NCBI RefSeq assembly: GCF_001746415.1 | Contig: NZ_MEHJ01000001.1 | Span: 4,051,001-4,115,000 of the forward strand | Direction of reading: 5' to 3' | Length of the DNA stretch: 64,000 bases | Origin: Streptomyces agglomeratus | GTDB lineage: Bacteria > Actinomycetota > Actinomycetes > Streptomycetales > Streptomycetaceae | Part shown: in pieces, positions 25,783 through 34,671 of the stretch | Numbering within the stretch: the stretch's first letter is position 1 | Layout: each line of letters begins with the position of its first letter | Program-made: the position numbers and the translations under genes | Notes under the pieces: model-generated | The model's input: only the letters and a program-made list of their open reading frames with translations | Database searches by the model: none | What the model was told of the DNA's origin: nothing

Positions 25783-26937
25783 CTACGGCGCGGTGTTGAG
25801 GACCTGCAACCTGGCGCCGTTGTTCCATGCTTCGAGCAGGCCCCGGTGGACGGCCGTCACGTCGTGGCGGGCGGCCAGCAGGAGGGCGTCGCGGGTGAAC
25901 GGGCAGGTGGCTACGAGTAGTGCGATGTCGGCGTTGTATTCGAGTCTGGCCATGCCGATGAACTGCTGGACGTCCCCGCTTGCGATCACCGATCCGGGGT
26001 TGCGGGACTTGCACTGGACGACGATGCGCCGCCCGTCGAGGGTGTAGGCGACGATGTCCGCGCCCGTGTCGCCGTGGCCTCCGGTGACCGTGACCCGGTC
26101 GCACCCGTCGCGTCGGCAGAGCCAGGCGATGTGCTGCTCGAACTGGCGGGGGTTCATGGCGTCGAGTGCGCCCATCGACCCGGCTGCCTCGCGTTCGCGC
26201 AGGACGCGCCGGAGGTGGGTCACTTCGCCTTCGAGAGCCTGGATGCGGTCCCGGTGTTCGCCGTCGTTCCGGACCGCGGTGTTGAGCAGGGGGACTACCG
26301 CGTGGCCGATGGCGGTGCGGCAGATGTCCTCCGCGATCTCGGCGACGTGCGCGTCGGCGTGAGTGGCCATGCGCCGGTCGAGGACTTCGGTGATGTGCTC
26401 GTCGAGCAACGACGAGAGCCTGTGGACAAAGTTGTCCACAGGCTGCGAGGGCCGGCTTTCTTCCGTGTCGAGCAGGTGAGTACGCACCTGACGTGCGACG
26501 ACGCTGTCACGGAGCAGCATGGCGACGTTGAGCACGGTCCTTCTTGTGAACAACCCGACCTTGCTCGTGTAGCGGTCCACGGAGGCTCCTGCCTTCAAGG
26601 CAGTAACCTCCTCGCGGGTCGCCAGGCGGTAGCCGTTGGCCTCCAGCTCCTCGCGGTGGTCGGACACCATGCTGTAGACGGCGGTCTCGAGCACTTCGAA
26701 GTACTTCGCGACCATCTGGGTCGTCACGTGCGCTCCGTCCGGCAGCAGTGAGAGCGCCTTGACCTTGTCGAGTGCTTCCGTGCGTTTGGCGACGCTGTCG
26801 CGCAGTGTCCTGGATTCCAGCAGGGCCACTTCGTGGACCATCCGGCTCGTCTCCTCCTGGGCCCCGGGGCCCGTTCGAGTGCGGGAACGGGATCCGGACA
26901 TACGGCCGCCCCACTTGCTCGGGGCAACGAGACACAT
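25783..26937 (-). CDS. Mrr-like restriction endonuclease domain protein
   Basis: The protein has 384 residues from ATG 26937 (372 from ATG 26901). The N-terminal half (HVTTQMVAKYFEVLETAVYSMVSDHREEL, RRTVLNVAMLLRDSVVARQVRTHLL) looks like a phage-antirepressor-style DNA-binding/oligomerisation module. A helical stretch with coiled-coil character (RIQALEGEVTHLRRVLRERE) follows, then the C-terminal PD-(D/E)xK fold with GGHGDTGADIVAY and VVQCKSR, the Mrr-type catalytic core. It is probably a type IV-like nuclease acting on modified or foreign DNA, or a DNA-maintenance factor. No methyltransferase or second defence gene is nearby. Both starts have weak ribosome sites. Two DnaA boxes lie inside the gene. 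Confidence 0.78.
   Translation of the reverse strand: MCLVAPSKWGGRMSGSRSRTRTGPGAQEETSRMVHEVALLESRTLRDSVAKRTEALDKVKALSLLPDGAHVTTQMVAKYFEVLETAVYSMVSDHREELEANGYRLATREEVTALKAGASVDRYTSKVGLFTRRTVLNVAMLLRDSVVARQVRTHLLDTEESRPSQPVDNFVHRLSSLLDEHITEVLDRRMATHADAHVAEIAEDICRTAIGHAVVPLLNTAVRNDGEHRDRIQALEGEVTHLRRVLREREAAGSMGALDAMNPRQFEQHIAWLCRRDGCDRVTVTGGHGDTGADIVAYTLDGRRIVVQCKSRNPGSVIASGDVQQFIGMARLEYNADIALLVATCPFTRDALLLAARHDVTAVHRGLLEAWNNGARLQVLNTAP
26417..26444. promoter_or_regulatory. Two perfect DnaA boxes in inverted orientation within the nuclease gene
   Basis: TGTGGACAA (26421-26429) and TTGTCCACA (26432-26440) face each other across 2 bp. The symmetry extends to 13-bp arms (AGCCTGTGGACAA). They encode QPVDNFVHRL in the nuclease-like protein. 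Binding is inferred from the exact match to the Streptomyces consensus. Confidence 0.6.
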
Positions 26938-26955
26938 CGGATAAAGAAACGGTTT

Positions 26956-27408
26956 TCAGATACTCAGCTTGAATCCGACGTGGGATGCCTCGAAGCCGAG
27001 CCGCTCGTAGAAGCGGTGGGCGTCGGTGCGGGTGGCGTCGGAGGTGAGTTGGACCAACTGGCAGCCCTGGCGGCGGGATTCGTCGACGGCCCACTCGATG
27101 AGCCGCGTGCCGAGGCCGTTGCCGCGTTCATCGGCGTGGATGCGTACGCCTTCGATGATCGAGCGGGTGGAGCCGCGGCGGGACAGTCCGGGGATCACGG
27201 TGAGCTGGAGGGTGCCGACGACGCGGTCGTCGCGTACGGCGACGACCAGGTGCTGGTTGGGGTCGGCGGTGAGGCGGGTGAGGGCGGCGGTGTACGGGGT
27301 GAGGTCGTCGGGGGATTCGCGCCGGGCGCCCAGGGGGTCGTCGGCGAGCATGGCGACGATCGCGGGGAGGTCGTGGGGGGCCGCGGGGCGTATTTCAAGA
27401 TCGCTCAT
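26956..27408 (-). CDS. GNAT family N-acetyltransferase
   Basis: The 150-residue single-domain acetyltransferase has LEIRPAAPHDLPAIVAML at the start, the acetyl-CoA pyrophosphate loop ADERGNGLGTRLIEWA (residues ~91-106) and the end motif DAHRFYERLGFE, typical of small GNATs. The substrate is unknown. It lies 39 bp downstream of the MarR gene on the same strand and may be co-transcribed with it. Confidence 0.9.
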   Translation of the reverse strand: MSDLEIRPAAPHDLPAIVAMLADDPLGARRESPDDLTPYTAALTRLTADPNQHLVVAVRDDRVVGTLQLTVIPGLSRRGSTRSIIEGVRIHADERGNGLGTRLIEWAVDESRRQGCQLVQLTSDATRTDAHRFYERLGFEASHVGFKLSI

Positions 27409-27447
27409 GGGGCGCAGATTACGCGGGAGCAGGCTTGCGGGGGCGGA

Positions 27448-27906
27448 TCAGGCGGGGACGCGCAGCTCTTCCACCGCTCTGACCAGGGGGGCGAGCTCGG
27501 GGTTCTTCGCGGCTTCGTCGAGGGCCTGGCGCAGGGCGGTGTCGTTGGTGGGGCGGGCTTCGGTGAGCAGGGCCTGGCCGGCCTCTGTGACGTCGGTGTA
27601 GATGCCGCGCCGGTCGGTGTCGCAGAGGTAGCGGGTGAGCAGGCCGCGGTCCTCGAGGCGGGTGACCAGTCGGGTGGTGGCGCTCTGGCTCAGTACGACG
27701 GCGTCGGCGACCTGCTGCATGCGCAGGTGTCCGCCGGGGCCGCTGTGCTGGCGGCTGAGGACGTCGAGGAGTGAGTACTCGCGCACGCTGAGGCCGTGCC
27801 GGCTCTGGAGGGCCTTCTCGATGTGGGCGTCGATCCTGCCGTGGAGCAGGGAGAGGGCGCACCAGCCCTGGGAGAGGGCGGTCAGTGCGGGGTCTGTGGC
27901 GGTCAT
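27448..27906 (-). CDS. MarR family transcriptional regulator
   Basis: The 152-residue winged-helix protein has the pattern SVREYSLLDVLS, RMQQVADAVVLSQSATTRLVTRLEDRGLL and the wing DTDRRGIYTDVTEAG. The start at 27906 follows GAGGAGAG. It is divergent from an MFS transporter with repeated GTGCAAT-type sites between them, so it most likely represses that transporter. Confidence 0.92.
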   Translation of the reverse strand: MTATDPALTALSQGWCALSLLHGRIDAHIEKALQSRHGLSVREYSLLDVLSRQHSGPGGHLRMQQVADAVVLSQSATTRLVTRLEDRGLLTRYLCDTDRRGIYTDVTEAGQALLTEARPTNDTALRQALDEAAKNPELAPLVRAVEELRVPA

Positions 27907-27960
27907 GGATCTCTCCTCTTCCCGGAGCGGCTGGTGCCCAGGATAGACGACTACCGAAAT

Positions 27961-28024
27961 AGCCCGCGCTTGCATTAGCCCGCGTGTGCAATGAATGTCG
28001 ACGCTCGTAAGGTGCATGTGCAAT
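27961..28024. promoter_or_regulatory. Putative MarR operators between marR and the MFS gene
   Basis: A 16-bp near-direct repeat (AGCCCGCGCTTGCATT then AGCCCGCGTGTGCAAT) is followed by another GTGCAAT at 28018-28024. TTGCA/TGCAA half-sites are inverted at 27970-27974 and 27987-27991. This fits binding of the adjacent MarR protein. Confidence 0.55.
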
Positions 28025-28043
28025 CTATTCGGAAGGTCTGGCC

Positions 28044-29261
28044 ATGCCACTCGCCCTCCTCGCCCTGGCCATCGGGGCGTTCGGTATCGGCACCACAGAG
28101 TTCGTCATCATGGGTCTGCTGCCCGAGGTCGCCGCCGACTTCGGCGTCTCGATCCCCACCGCCGGCTACCTCGTCAGCGGCTACGCCCTCGGTGTCGTAC
28201 TCGGCGCTCCGCTGATGTCGGTCCTCGGCACCCGGATCTCCCGCAAGCGCATGCTGATGCTGCTGATGGGTCTGTTCATCGCGGGCAACCTCCTCTCCGC
28301 ACTCGCCCCGTCCTTCGGCGTGATGCTCACGGGCCGCGTGGTCGCGTCCCTCGCGCACGGCGCGTTCTTCGGTATCGGGTCGATCGTCGCGGCCGATCTG
28401 GTCGCGCCGGAGAAGAAGGCCGGCGCGATCGCGATGATGTTCACCGGCCTCACCGTCGCCAACGTCGTCGGTGTTCCGCTCGGCACGTTCATCGGCCAGA
28501 GCTACGGCTGGCGGCTCACCTTCGCCGCCGTGGCGGTGCTCGGCGTGCTGGGTCTGGCGGGCGTGGCCCGGCTGGTGCCGGAGATGCCCAGGCCCGAGGG
28601 CGTGCGGCTGCGCCACGAGCTGGCCGCCTTCCGCAATGTGCAGGTGCTGCTCGCCATGGCGATGACCGTGCTCGGCTTCGGTGGCGTCTTCGCCGCGATC
28701 ACCTACCTCGCCCCGATGATGACGGGCGTCGCCGGCTACTCCGCCGGATCCGTCACCTGGCTGCTGGTCCTGTTCGGCCTCGGCATGGTCGGCGGCAACT
28801 TGATCGGCGGCAAGTTCGCGGACCGCGCGCTGATGCCGCTGCTGTACGTGTCCCTCGGCGCCCTCGCGCTGGTCCTCGCCCTGTTCACCGTGACCGCCCA
28901 CCACCAGGTCGCGGCGGCGGTCACCATCGTGCTGATCGGCGGGCTGGGCTTCGCGACCGTTCCGCCGCTCCAGAAGCGCGTTCTGGACCAGGCCGCGGGG
29001 GCTCCCACCCTGGCCTCCGCCGTCAACATCGGCGCGTTCAACCTCGGCAACGCGCTCGCCGCGTGGCTCGGCGGCCTCGTCATCGCCGCCGGCCTCGGCT
29101 ACACCGCCCCCAACTGGGTCGGCGCCGTGCTCGCCGGCTCGGCTCTCGGCCTGGCGTTCCTGTCCAGCGCCCTGGAGCGCCGTACGGACGCCCGCAGCCG
29201 GGTCGTCGCGGGATCGCTTCCCGAGCCCGCCGCTCTGAGCGCTGCCGCCGTACGCCGCTGA
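28044..29261 (+). CDS. MFS transporter (AraJ/DHA1-type)
   Basis: The 405-residue protein has 12 helices. The family start LALAIGAFGIGTTEFVIMGLLPEVA and loop LGTRISRKRMLMLLM identify the AraJ/YdhP-like drug and sugar exporter group. It is divergent from marR and followed 29 bp later by a GlcG/HbpS-like gene, probably in one operon. The substrate is unknown. Confidence 0.9.
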   Translation: MPLALLALAIGAFGIGTTEFVIMGLLPEVAADFGVSIPTAGYLVSGYALGVVLGAPLMSVLGTRISRKRMLMLLMGLFIAGNLLSALAPSFGVMLTGRVVASLAHGAFFGIGSIVAADLVAPEKKAGAIAMMFTGLTVANVVGVPLGTFIGQSYGWRLTFAAVAVLGVLGLAGVARLVPEMPRPEGVRLRHELAAFRNVQVLLAMAMTVLGFGGVFAAITYLAPMMTGVAGYSAGSVTWLLVLFGLGMVGGNLIGGKFADRALMPLLYVSLGALALVLALFTVTAHHQVAAAVTIVLIGGLGFATVPPLQKRVLDQAAGAPTLASAVNIGAFNLGNALAAWLGGLVIAAGLGYTAPNWVGAVLAGSALGLAFLSSALERRTDARSRVVAGSLPEPAALSAAAVRR

Positions 29262-29290
29262 ACCCCCGTCAAGAACCAAGGAGTCACCCC

Positions 29291-29725
29291 ATGAGCACCA
29301 CAGCCACAGCCACCGCAGTGGTCCCGCTGACCATTCAGGACGCCGAAGCCCTCGTTGACGCGGCCCGTCGCGCGGCCGAGGAGGCGGGCGTCACGGTCGC
29401 CGTCACCGTGCTCGACGCGGGCGGCCACCTGCTCGCCTTCCGGCGAGACGACAGGGCCGTACTGATCGCGGGCGAGACCAGCACCCGCAAGGCGTACACC
29501 GCGCTCCAGCTGAACGCTCCGACGGCCGATCTGGTCGACGCCGTTCAGCCCGGAGGGCTCTTCCACACGCTGCCGACCGCGCTCGACCGCCCGCTCCTGT
29601 TCATCGCCGGCGGCGTGCCGGTCCACCGCGACGGTCGACTCGTCGGGGCGATCGGTGTGGGCGGCGGGGCGCCCGAGCAGGATCACGGGTTCGCGACCAC
29701 GGCCGTCGAGGCACTCGGCAGGTAG
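29291..29725 (+). CDS. GlcG/HbpS family heme-binding-like protein
   Basis: The 144-residue alpha/beta protein has LTIQDAEALVDAARRAAEEAGVTVAVTVLDAGGHLLAFRRDD, then TSTRKAYTALQL and IGVGGGAPEQDHGFATTAVEAL, which identify the GlcG/HbpS (DUF336) fold. Some members bind haem or act as corrinoid or redox accessory proteins. There is no signal peptide, unlike secreted HbpS. AAGGAG precedes the ATG. It is co-transcribed with the MFS gene, and its role in that pair is unknown. Confidence 0.88.
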   Translation: MSTTATATAVVPLTIQDAEALVDAARRAAEEAGVTVAVTVLDAGGHLLAFRRDDRAVLIAGETSTRKAYTALQLNAPTADLVDAVQPGGLFHTLPTALDRPLLFIAGGVPVHRDGRLVGAIGVGGGAPEQDHGFATTAVEALGR

Positions 29726-29788
29726 CCGGGCCGACGGCCGGGCCCCGCCGCCCGTCGCCGCCGCCCGTCAGCCCGCGTCGGCGCTCCC

Positions 29789-30679
29789 TCAGCCCGCCGC
29801 GACCGTCAGGGGAGCGAAGCGGCGGGTCCAGTCGCCGGGGAGGGCGGGGATCCCGAAGGTCATCACGGCGTTGAAGGCGACCGGCTCCAGGCCGTGCGCC
29901 TTCACCCATTCCAGGAGTTCCTCGTGGCGTACGTCGATGTCGGTGCGCAGCGGGCGGTCCGTACCGGCGGCCAGTGAGGCGACGAGTGCCTTGGCGGTCT
30001 CGGTGTCCCTGGCGATCAGCGGCCCCACGACGTGGGTCTGCATGTTGGGCCAGGCGGCCGCGTAGCCGGTGATGCCGTTCCGGTCCTCGGCGATCCGGAT
30101 CTGGTCGGCGAAGGCGGGCAGCCGCGTGAGGACGTGGGTGCGGTCCTGGCCGAACACCTCGGCGTCCAGGCGCAGTATCGCCGGCAGGTCGTCGGCTGTC
30201 GCGGGACGGGTCGGGACGTCGGACGGGGAGCCGGAGGGACGGAAGTGGCCACTGACCATCTCGGCCCTGCCGGTGACGGCGAAGCCGAGTTCTTCGTAGA
30301 GCGGGCGGCCGTTGGGTGTGGCGTGCAGGGTGAGCGGGGTGGTTCCTGCTCCGGCGATGAGGTGTTTCATCAGGCGGCGGCCGATGCCCTGCCGTGCGTG
30401 GCGTTCCGCGACGAGAACCATGCCGATCGCGGTGAGTGCGGTCTTGCCGGAGGCTCCGGGGGTGTACGAGTCCTGGGGGCCGTACGAGGTGACGACACTC
30501 GCCGCGGCGAGGCCCTTGCCTTCCGGCGCGTCGATGCCGTAGCCGGTGCCGGCGGTCAGCAGCAGGCCCCATTTGTGCTCTTCGCGGGGCCAGCCGCGGT
30601 CTTCCGAGAGGTCGGCGCAGGCGGTGAGGTCGCCCAGGGTCAGTCGGCGGATGGGCAGTTCGGCGTGCGGAGTCGGCAT
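29789..30679 (-). CDS. GNAT family N-acetyltransferase (two-domain)
   Basis: The 296-residue protein has an N-terminal GNAT domain (RRLTLGDLTACADLSEDRGWP; cofactor loop RHARQGIGRRLMKHL at ~93-107; PNGRPLYEELGF). A second, divergent GNAT-like domain starts near residue 157 (RPATADDLPAILRLDAEVFGQDRTHVL). The ribosome site is poor; its start lies 4 bp after the upstream membrane-protein gene, so translation is probably coupled. Confidence 0.88.
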   Translation of the reverse strand: MPTPHAELPIRRLTLGDLTACADLSEDRGWPREEHKWGLLLTAGTGYGIDAPEGKGLAAASVVTSYGPQDSYTPGASGKTALTAIGMVLVAERHARQGIGRRLMKHLIAGAGTTPLTLHATPNGRPLYEELGFAVTGRAEMVSGHFRPSGSPSDVPTRPATADDLPAILRLDAEVFGQDRTHVLTRLPAFADQIRIAEDRNGITGYAAAWPNMQTHVVGPLIARDTETAKALVASLAAGTDRPLRTDIDVRHEELLEWVKAHGLEPVAFNAVMTFGIPALPGDWTRRFAPLTVAAG

Positions 30680-30683
30680 TGGA

Positions 30684-31223
30684 TCAGGCTGGCTGACGTA
30701 CTGATCGCCCGTCCACCGTTTTACGTGAAGAGGAGGAGACGGCTCGGGAACGCCGCCCGCGCCGGGTGAGGCCCCAGGGCTTGAGGACCGAGATCGCGGT
30801 CATGAACAGGTACGCGCTCGATGCGACGACCGGCGCGGCGACGAGGCTGCTGTCGGGGACGCCGAGGGCGGCCGCCGCGCTGATGCCGGGCCGCAGCGCG
30901 AAGACCGTCGCTGCCCCGGTGACGAGGGTCAGCCAGAACTTCACCCACACCCAGCGGTACCTGGCCAGGCCCCACGGTGTGCCGAGGGACAGTGCCAGTC
31001 CCGTACCCAGTGACAGCAGTGCGACGGGGGTGACCAGCCAGTCGCCGAAGACCTTCATGGCCGTGTAGGCGGACCGGGTCATGGCTGGGGAGTCGGTCGT
31101 CCAGGCGGTGATACCGAGAGCGGTCAGCCCGACCGTGAGGCCCAGCCAGCCCACGGAAGCGGCGAGATGTGTGACGAGGAGTGCCCGGCGTGCGGGGCGC
31201 GGGAGTGGTTTCACGTGAAACAC
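30684..31223 (-). CDS. DUF2269-like integral membrane protein; start codon overlaps a parS site
   Basis: The 179-residue protein begins MFHVKPLPRPARR and has four hydrophobic segments (residues ~16-40, 53-82, 92-110 and 125-146). Conserved His and Trp in the first helix (LVTHLAASVGWLG) resemble DUF2269-type proteins. The C-terminus is Ser/Arg-rich. The GTG start at 31221-31223 lies at the edge of a perfect parS site, so residues 2-5 (FHVK) are encoded by the ParB-binding palindrome. The function is unknown. It is the first gene of a pair with the GNAT gene. Confidence 0.8.
   Translation of the reverse strand: MFHVKPLPRPARRALLVTHLAASVGWLGLTVGLTALGITAWTTDSPAMTRSAYTAMKVFGDWLVTPVALLSLGTGLALSLGTPWGLARYRWVWVKFWLTLVTGAATVFALRPGISAAAALGVPDSSLVAAPVVASSAYLFMTAISVLKPWGLTRRGRRSRAVSSSSRKTVDGRSVRQPA
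31208..31221. promoter_or_regulatory. parS site, copy 5, overlapping a start codon
   Basis: Perfect GTTTCACGTGAAAC. It covers the first codons of the DUF2269-like gene on the minus strand. Confidence 0.9.
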
Positions 31224-31291
31224 GCTGCCCGGTGGCGGGCGGGTCCGGCGTCCGGCAGGGGGAGTAACCGCGCGTACTAGCCTCGGCGTAC

Positions 31292-31924
31292 ATGACGCGA
31301 CTTCACCTCTTTGATCTCGACGGAACGCTGATGCGGGGCTCGGCGGCGGCGGTCGAGATTTCCCGTCAGCTGGGTGTCAGTGCCGAGATCGCCGAGCTGG
31401 AGCGGGAATTCCTTCTGCGGGGTCTGGCACCCGACGAGTTCGCCGTACGGGCCAGGGAGCTGTGGGGGGAGCTCACCGAGGCTCAGGTGGCGGCGGCTTT
31501 CGAGGGGGCGCCCTGGTTGTCGGGCATCGAGGAGGTGTGGGCGGACATCCGCTCGCGCGGTGAGTACTGCGCCGTCATCTCTCTGTCACCGGACTTCTTC
31601 GTGGAGCGATTGTTGGCGTGGGGCGCGCACGCGGCGCATGGTTCGCGCTGGCCGGCGGTGCCGTTTCTGGAGCCGGTGGAGCGGGCGGGGATCTTGAACG
31701 CGGCCGCGAAAGTGAAGATCGCAGATCGGCTCTGTGAAGAATTCGGGCTGGTTAGGAGTGACTGCGTGGCTTACGGGGATTCGATGTCGGACGCGGAGAT
31801 CTTCGCGGCGGTGCCTGTTTCTGTGGCCGTCAATGCTGATCACCACCTGTCGGACCTTGCCGTGCTGGCTTATCGGGGTGGTGATTTGCGTGAGGCGTAC
31901 GAAATGGTGCGGTCCCGCCAGTAA
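31292..31924 (+). CDS. HAD-IB family phosphatase (SerB-like)
   Basis: The 210-residue protein has motif I FDLDGTL at residues 7-13, motif II around CAVISLSPDFFVERLL, and motif IV YGDSMSDAEIF near the end, the pattern of phosphoserine-phosphatase-like HAD enzymes. The substrate is not determined. TAGCCT (31278-31283) ends 8 nt before the ATG and there is no ribosome site, so the message is probably leaderless. Codon use is less GC-biased towards the 3' end than in the neighbours. Confidence 0.88.
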   Translation: MTRLHLFDLDGTLMRGSAAAVEISRQLGVSAEIAELEREFLLRGLAPDEFAVRARELWGELTEAQVAAAFEGAPWLSGIEEVWADIRSRGEYCAVISLSPDFFVERLLAWGAHAAHGSRWPAVPFLEPVERAGILNAAAKVKIADRLCEEFGLVRSDCVAYGDSMSDAEIFAAVPVSVAVNADHHLSDLAVLAYRGGDLREAYEMVRSRQ

Positions 31925-32367
31925 TCCGGGTTTGGCCGCGAAGTGGGCGCGGGCCGACGGGGGTGGGCGGCTTCGGCAGGGGGCTTGTGCGCCGGGCTAC
32001 CGCCGGTAGTGTCGACTCCGGTTTGCTCCCGGGCCATTACCGCCCAAGGCATGGGGCAAAAGAGCCTAACCAGAAAGCGGGTTCGGATGCCCGGACTTCC
32101 TGGTCTTTGTCCGAACCGGAAGTGGTGCCTGGCATGCTGCGACGACGGGAACTGCGGGCAATGTCACATTTCTGTCCGCCTCACCCCAATTGGGGGCAGT
32201 GGAGTGCTTAGTGTGGGCTGCCGACAGACCTGACGGCAGTCGACGCCAGGTAGTACAGACAGCCCCAGCGGGCACAGATCTGAAGCAGAGCGGGGAAAGC
32301 GCGAGCACGTTCCGGTACCGGAAGTGCGGAGAGACCGACCGAAAGCTGTTCGAGGCGAGGCACATCA
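31925..32367 (+). other. 443-bp intergenic region upstream of the globin/reductase gene
   Basis: No convincing gene is visible. It holds two palindromes likely to be protein sites: CCCCAATTGGGG at 32184-32195 and TTCCGGTACCGGAA at 32310-32323, the latter 45 bp before the start codon. The stretch is less GC-rich than its surroundings, as expected for a regulated promoter. Confidence 0.55.
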
Positions 32368-34016
32368 ATGGACGCTCCGACCACCACGTCGGCCGACAAC
32401 GGCACTTCCGACGAGAGCGGCGGCGGCTGGTTCAAGCCGCGCAGAAAGCCGGGCGCCGGGCCCGAGTCGCCGCCCGGCCAGGGCGCCGACGCGGGGCAGG
32501 GCCGGATACCGGGGCAGGGTGCGGGCCGTCCCAGCCGCCCGGTGTCCGCGATACGACCGGTGGGCACCGGCGCCTCCCGCCCCCAGCCCGCCGCGCAGCC
32601 CACCCGCTCCCCGCAGCGCCCGGCCGCCCCCGCGCACGACGCGGCCCCCGAGGCCCGTCCCGAGGTCCGGCCCGAGGCCCGTCCCGCACCTGAGACCCGT
32701 CCCGCACCCGAGGCCCGTCCCGCACCTGAGACCCGTCCCGCACCCGAGGCCCGTCCCGCACCTGAGGCCCGGCCCGCACCCGAGGCTGAAGCGTCGGCGG
32801 CCCCCGCCACGACCCCCGGGCCCCCGCCGCGGCCTCCGGACCCGCCGCCGCGGCCCACGCCCCCGCCGCGGCTCCCGCGCCCCCCGCCACGGCCCCCGCA
32901 GCCCCCGCGTCCCCTGACGCGGCCCTCGTCCGGCGCACCCTGGCCGACGTCGGCGAAGACGCCGGCAAGGTCACGTCGTACTTCTACGCGCTGCTCTTCA
33001 CCCGTCACCCCGAGCTGCGCTCGCTCTTCCCCGCCGCCATGGACACCCAGCGCGACCGGCTCCTCAAGGCCCTGCTGACCGCCGCCGAGCACATCGACAA
33101 CAAGCCGGTCCTCACCGAGTACCTGCGCAATCTCGGCCGCGGCCACCGCAAGTACGGCACCCAGGCGTCCCACTACCCGGCGGTCGGCGAGGCGCTCCTC
33201 GGGGCGCTGGCCCGGTACGCGACGAACACCTGGGACGACGAGGCCGAAGCCGCGTGGATCCGTACGTACACCGCTATCTCCCAGATCATGATCGACGCGG
33301 CCGCCGAGAACGAGCTGCGCGCGCCCGCCTGGTGGCACGCCGAAGTGGTCTCGCACGACCTGCGCACTCCCGACATAGCGGTCATCACCCTGCGCCCCGA
33401 CCAGCCGTACCCCTTCCTCGCCGGCCAGTACACGAGCCTGGAGACGCCGTGGTGGCCCCGGGTCTGGCGGCACTACTCCTTCGCCGCGGCCCCCCGCCCC
33501 GACGGGCTGCTGTCCTTCCACGTCAAGGCGGTCCCGGCGGGCTGGGTCTCCAACGCCCTGGTCCACCGTGCCCGCCCCGGCGACACCGTGCGCCTGGGCC
33601 CGCCGGCCGGTTCGATGACCGTCGACCACACCACCGACAGCGGTCTGCTGTGCCTGGGCGGCGGAACCGGCATCGCGCCGATCAAGGCGCTCGTCGAGGA
33701 CGTGGCCGAGCACGGCGAGCGCCGTCCCGTCGACGTCTTCTACGGCGCCCGCACGGACTACGACCTGTACGACATCGACACCATGCTGCGTCTCCAGCAG
33801 TCCCACTCGTGGCTCTCGGTGCACCCGGTGGTCGACGGCAGGACGCACTTCCCGGACGCCGTCCTGGAGTACGGACCGTGGAACTCCCACGACGCCTACC
33901 TGTCCGGCCCGCCCGGCATGATCCGCAGCGGTGTCGACGCCCTCAGGAACCTGGGTATTCCGGGCGAGCGCATCCGCCACGACTCCATCGAAGAACTGGT
34001 GGCCGCGGGCGAGTAG
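32368..34016 (+). pseudogene. Flavohaemoprotein-like gene (globin plus FAD/NAD reductase) with an apparent frameshift
   Basis: Reading starts at ATG 32368 (MDAPTTTSADNGTSDES) and gives a Pro/Arg/Glu-rich leader of (RPAPEA/T)n repeats. The globin-reductase part is in a different frame, open from about 32790 and entered without a start codon before ATG 33039. The globin part (LVRRTLADVGEDAGKV ... GHRKYGTQASHYPAVGEALL, with the proximal His in ASHYP) begins near 32924. The reductase follows with RHYSFAAAP for FAD and CLGGGTGIAPIKAL for NAD. One missing base in the C/G-rich tract around 32790-32850 would join the two frames. A product from 33039 would lack the first globin helices. If real, NO-detoxifying activity may be lost; a sequencing error is possible. 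Confidence 0.75.
32655..32790 (+). repeat. 18-bp coding tandem repeat (RPAPEx) in the flavohaemoprotein leader
   Basis: Alternating units CGTCCCGCACCTGAGACC and CGTCCCGCACCCGAGGCC encode RPAPET and RPAPEA about six times. They lie directly upstream of the point where the reading frame is lost. Confidence 0.85.
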
Positions 34017-34094
34017 CGGCAGCGCCCGCAGTCCTGTGCCGGGGACCTCGCGCGAGCGCCCCGCCGCAGCGCACGGCGCCCCGCGTCGGGGCCC

Positions 34095-34610
34095 TCACCC
34101 CAGGTCGTGGGCGTGCATGGCCCGTACGCCCTCGATGTTGCCGTCCAGGTAGTGCCGCAGCGACAGCGGCACGAGGTGCACCGCCGCGATCCCGACGCGG
34201 CTGAAGGGCACCCGTACGATCTCGTACTCGCCGCACGGCTCGTCGATCTCGGGGCCGTGCCGCCGGGCGGGGTCCATGGACTCCAGCCGGCAGACGAAGA
34301 AGTGCTGCACTTTGACGCCCGTCACCCCGCCGCCCGCGATGTGCTCGACGGTGTCGACGAAGCAGGGCACCACGTCGGTGATCTTCGCGCCGAGTTCCTC
34401 GTCGAGTTCGCGGTGCAGGGCCTCGACGACGGTGGCGTCCTCGGGTTCGACGCCGCCGCCCGGGGTGAGCCAGTACGGGTCGACGCCCGGCTTGGTGCGC
34501 TTGATGAGGATCAGGTCGTCACCGTCGAGCAGGATGGCGCGGGCGGTGCGCTTGACCACGGGCCTCGGAGGTGCGGGGGTGGTCCCCTCGGGGAAAGAGG
34601 TGCCGGTCAT
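34095..34610 (-). CDS. NUDIX hydrolase
   Basis: The 171-residue protein has the NUDIX box at residues ~50-72 (GGGVEPEDATVVEALHRELDEELG, fitting GX5EX7REUXEEXGU with small deviations). The preceding KRTARAILLDGDDLILIKR strand is also typical. It probably hydrolyses a nucleoside diphosphate derivative. ATG 34610 was chosen from the start of family similarity; the ribosome site is weak. It is convergent with the globin gene and 61 bp downstream of lysR. Confidence 0.87.
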   Translation of the reverse strand: MTGTSFPEGTTPAPPRPVVKRTARAILLDGDDLILIKRTKPGVDPYWLTPGGGVEPEDATVVEALHRELDEELGAKITDVVPCFVDTVEHIAGGGVTGVKVQHFFVCRLESMDPARRHGPEIDEPCGEYEIVRVPFSRVGIAAVHLVPLSLRHYLDGNIEGVRAMHAHDLG

Positions 34611-34671
34611 GGCAATACAGTGGCCCAGCTCACCGGTTCTGAAACTCCCCGCACCGTTGTTGTACGTCGCC

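Noticed and set aside
30718..30731. A parS-like sequence GTTTTACGTGAAGA
   Set aside because: Three mismatches, including in the central arms; too degenerate to call.
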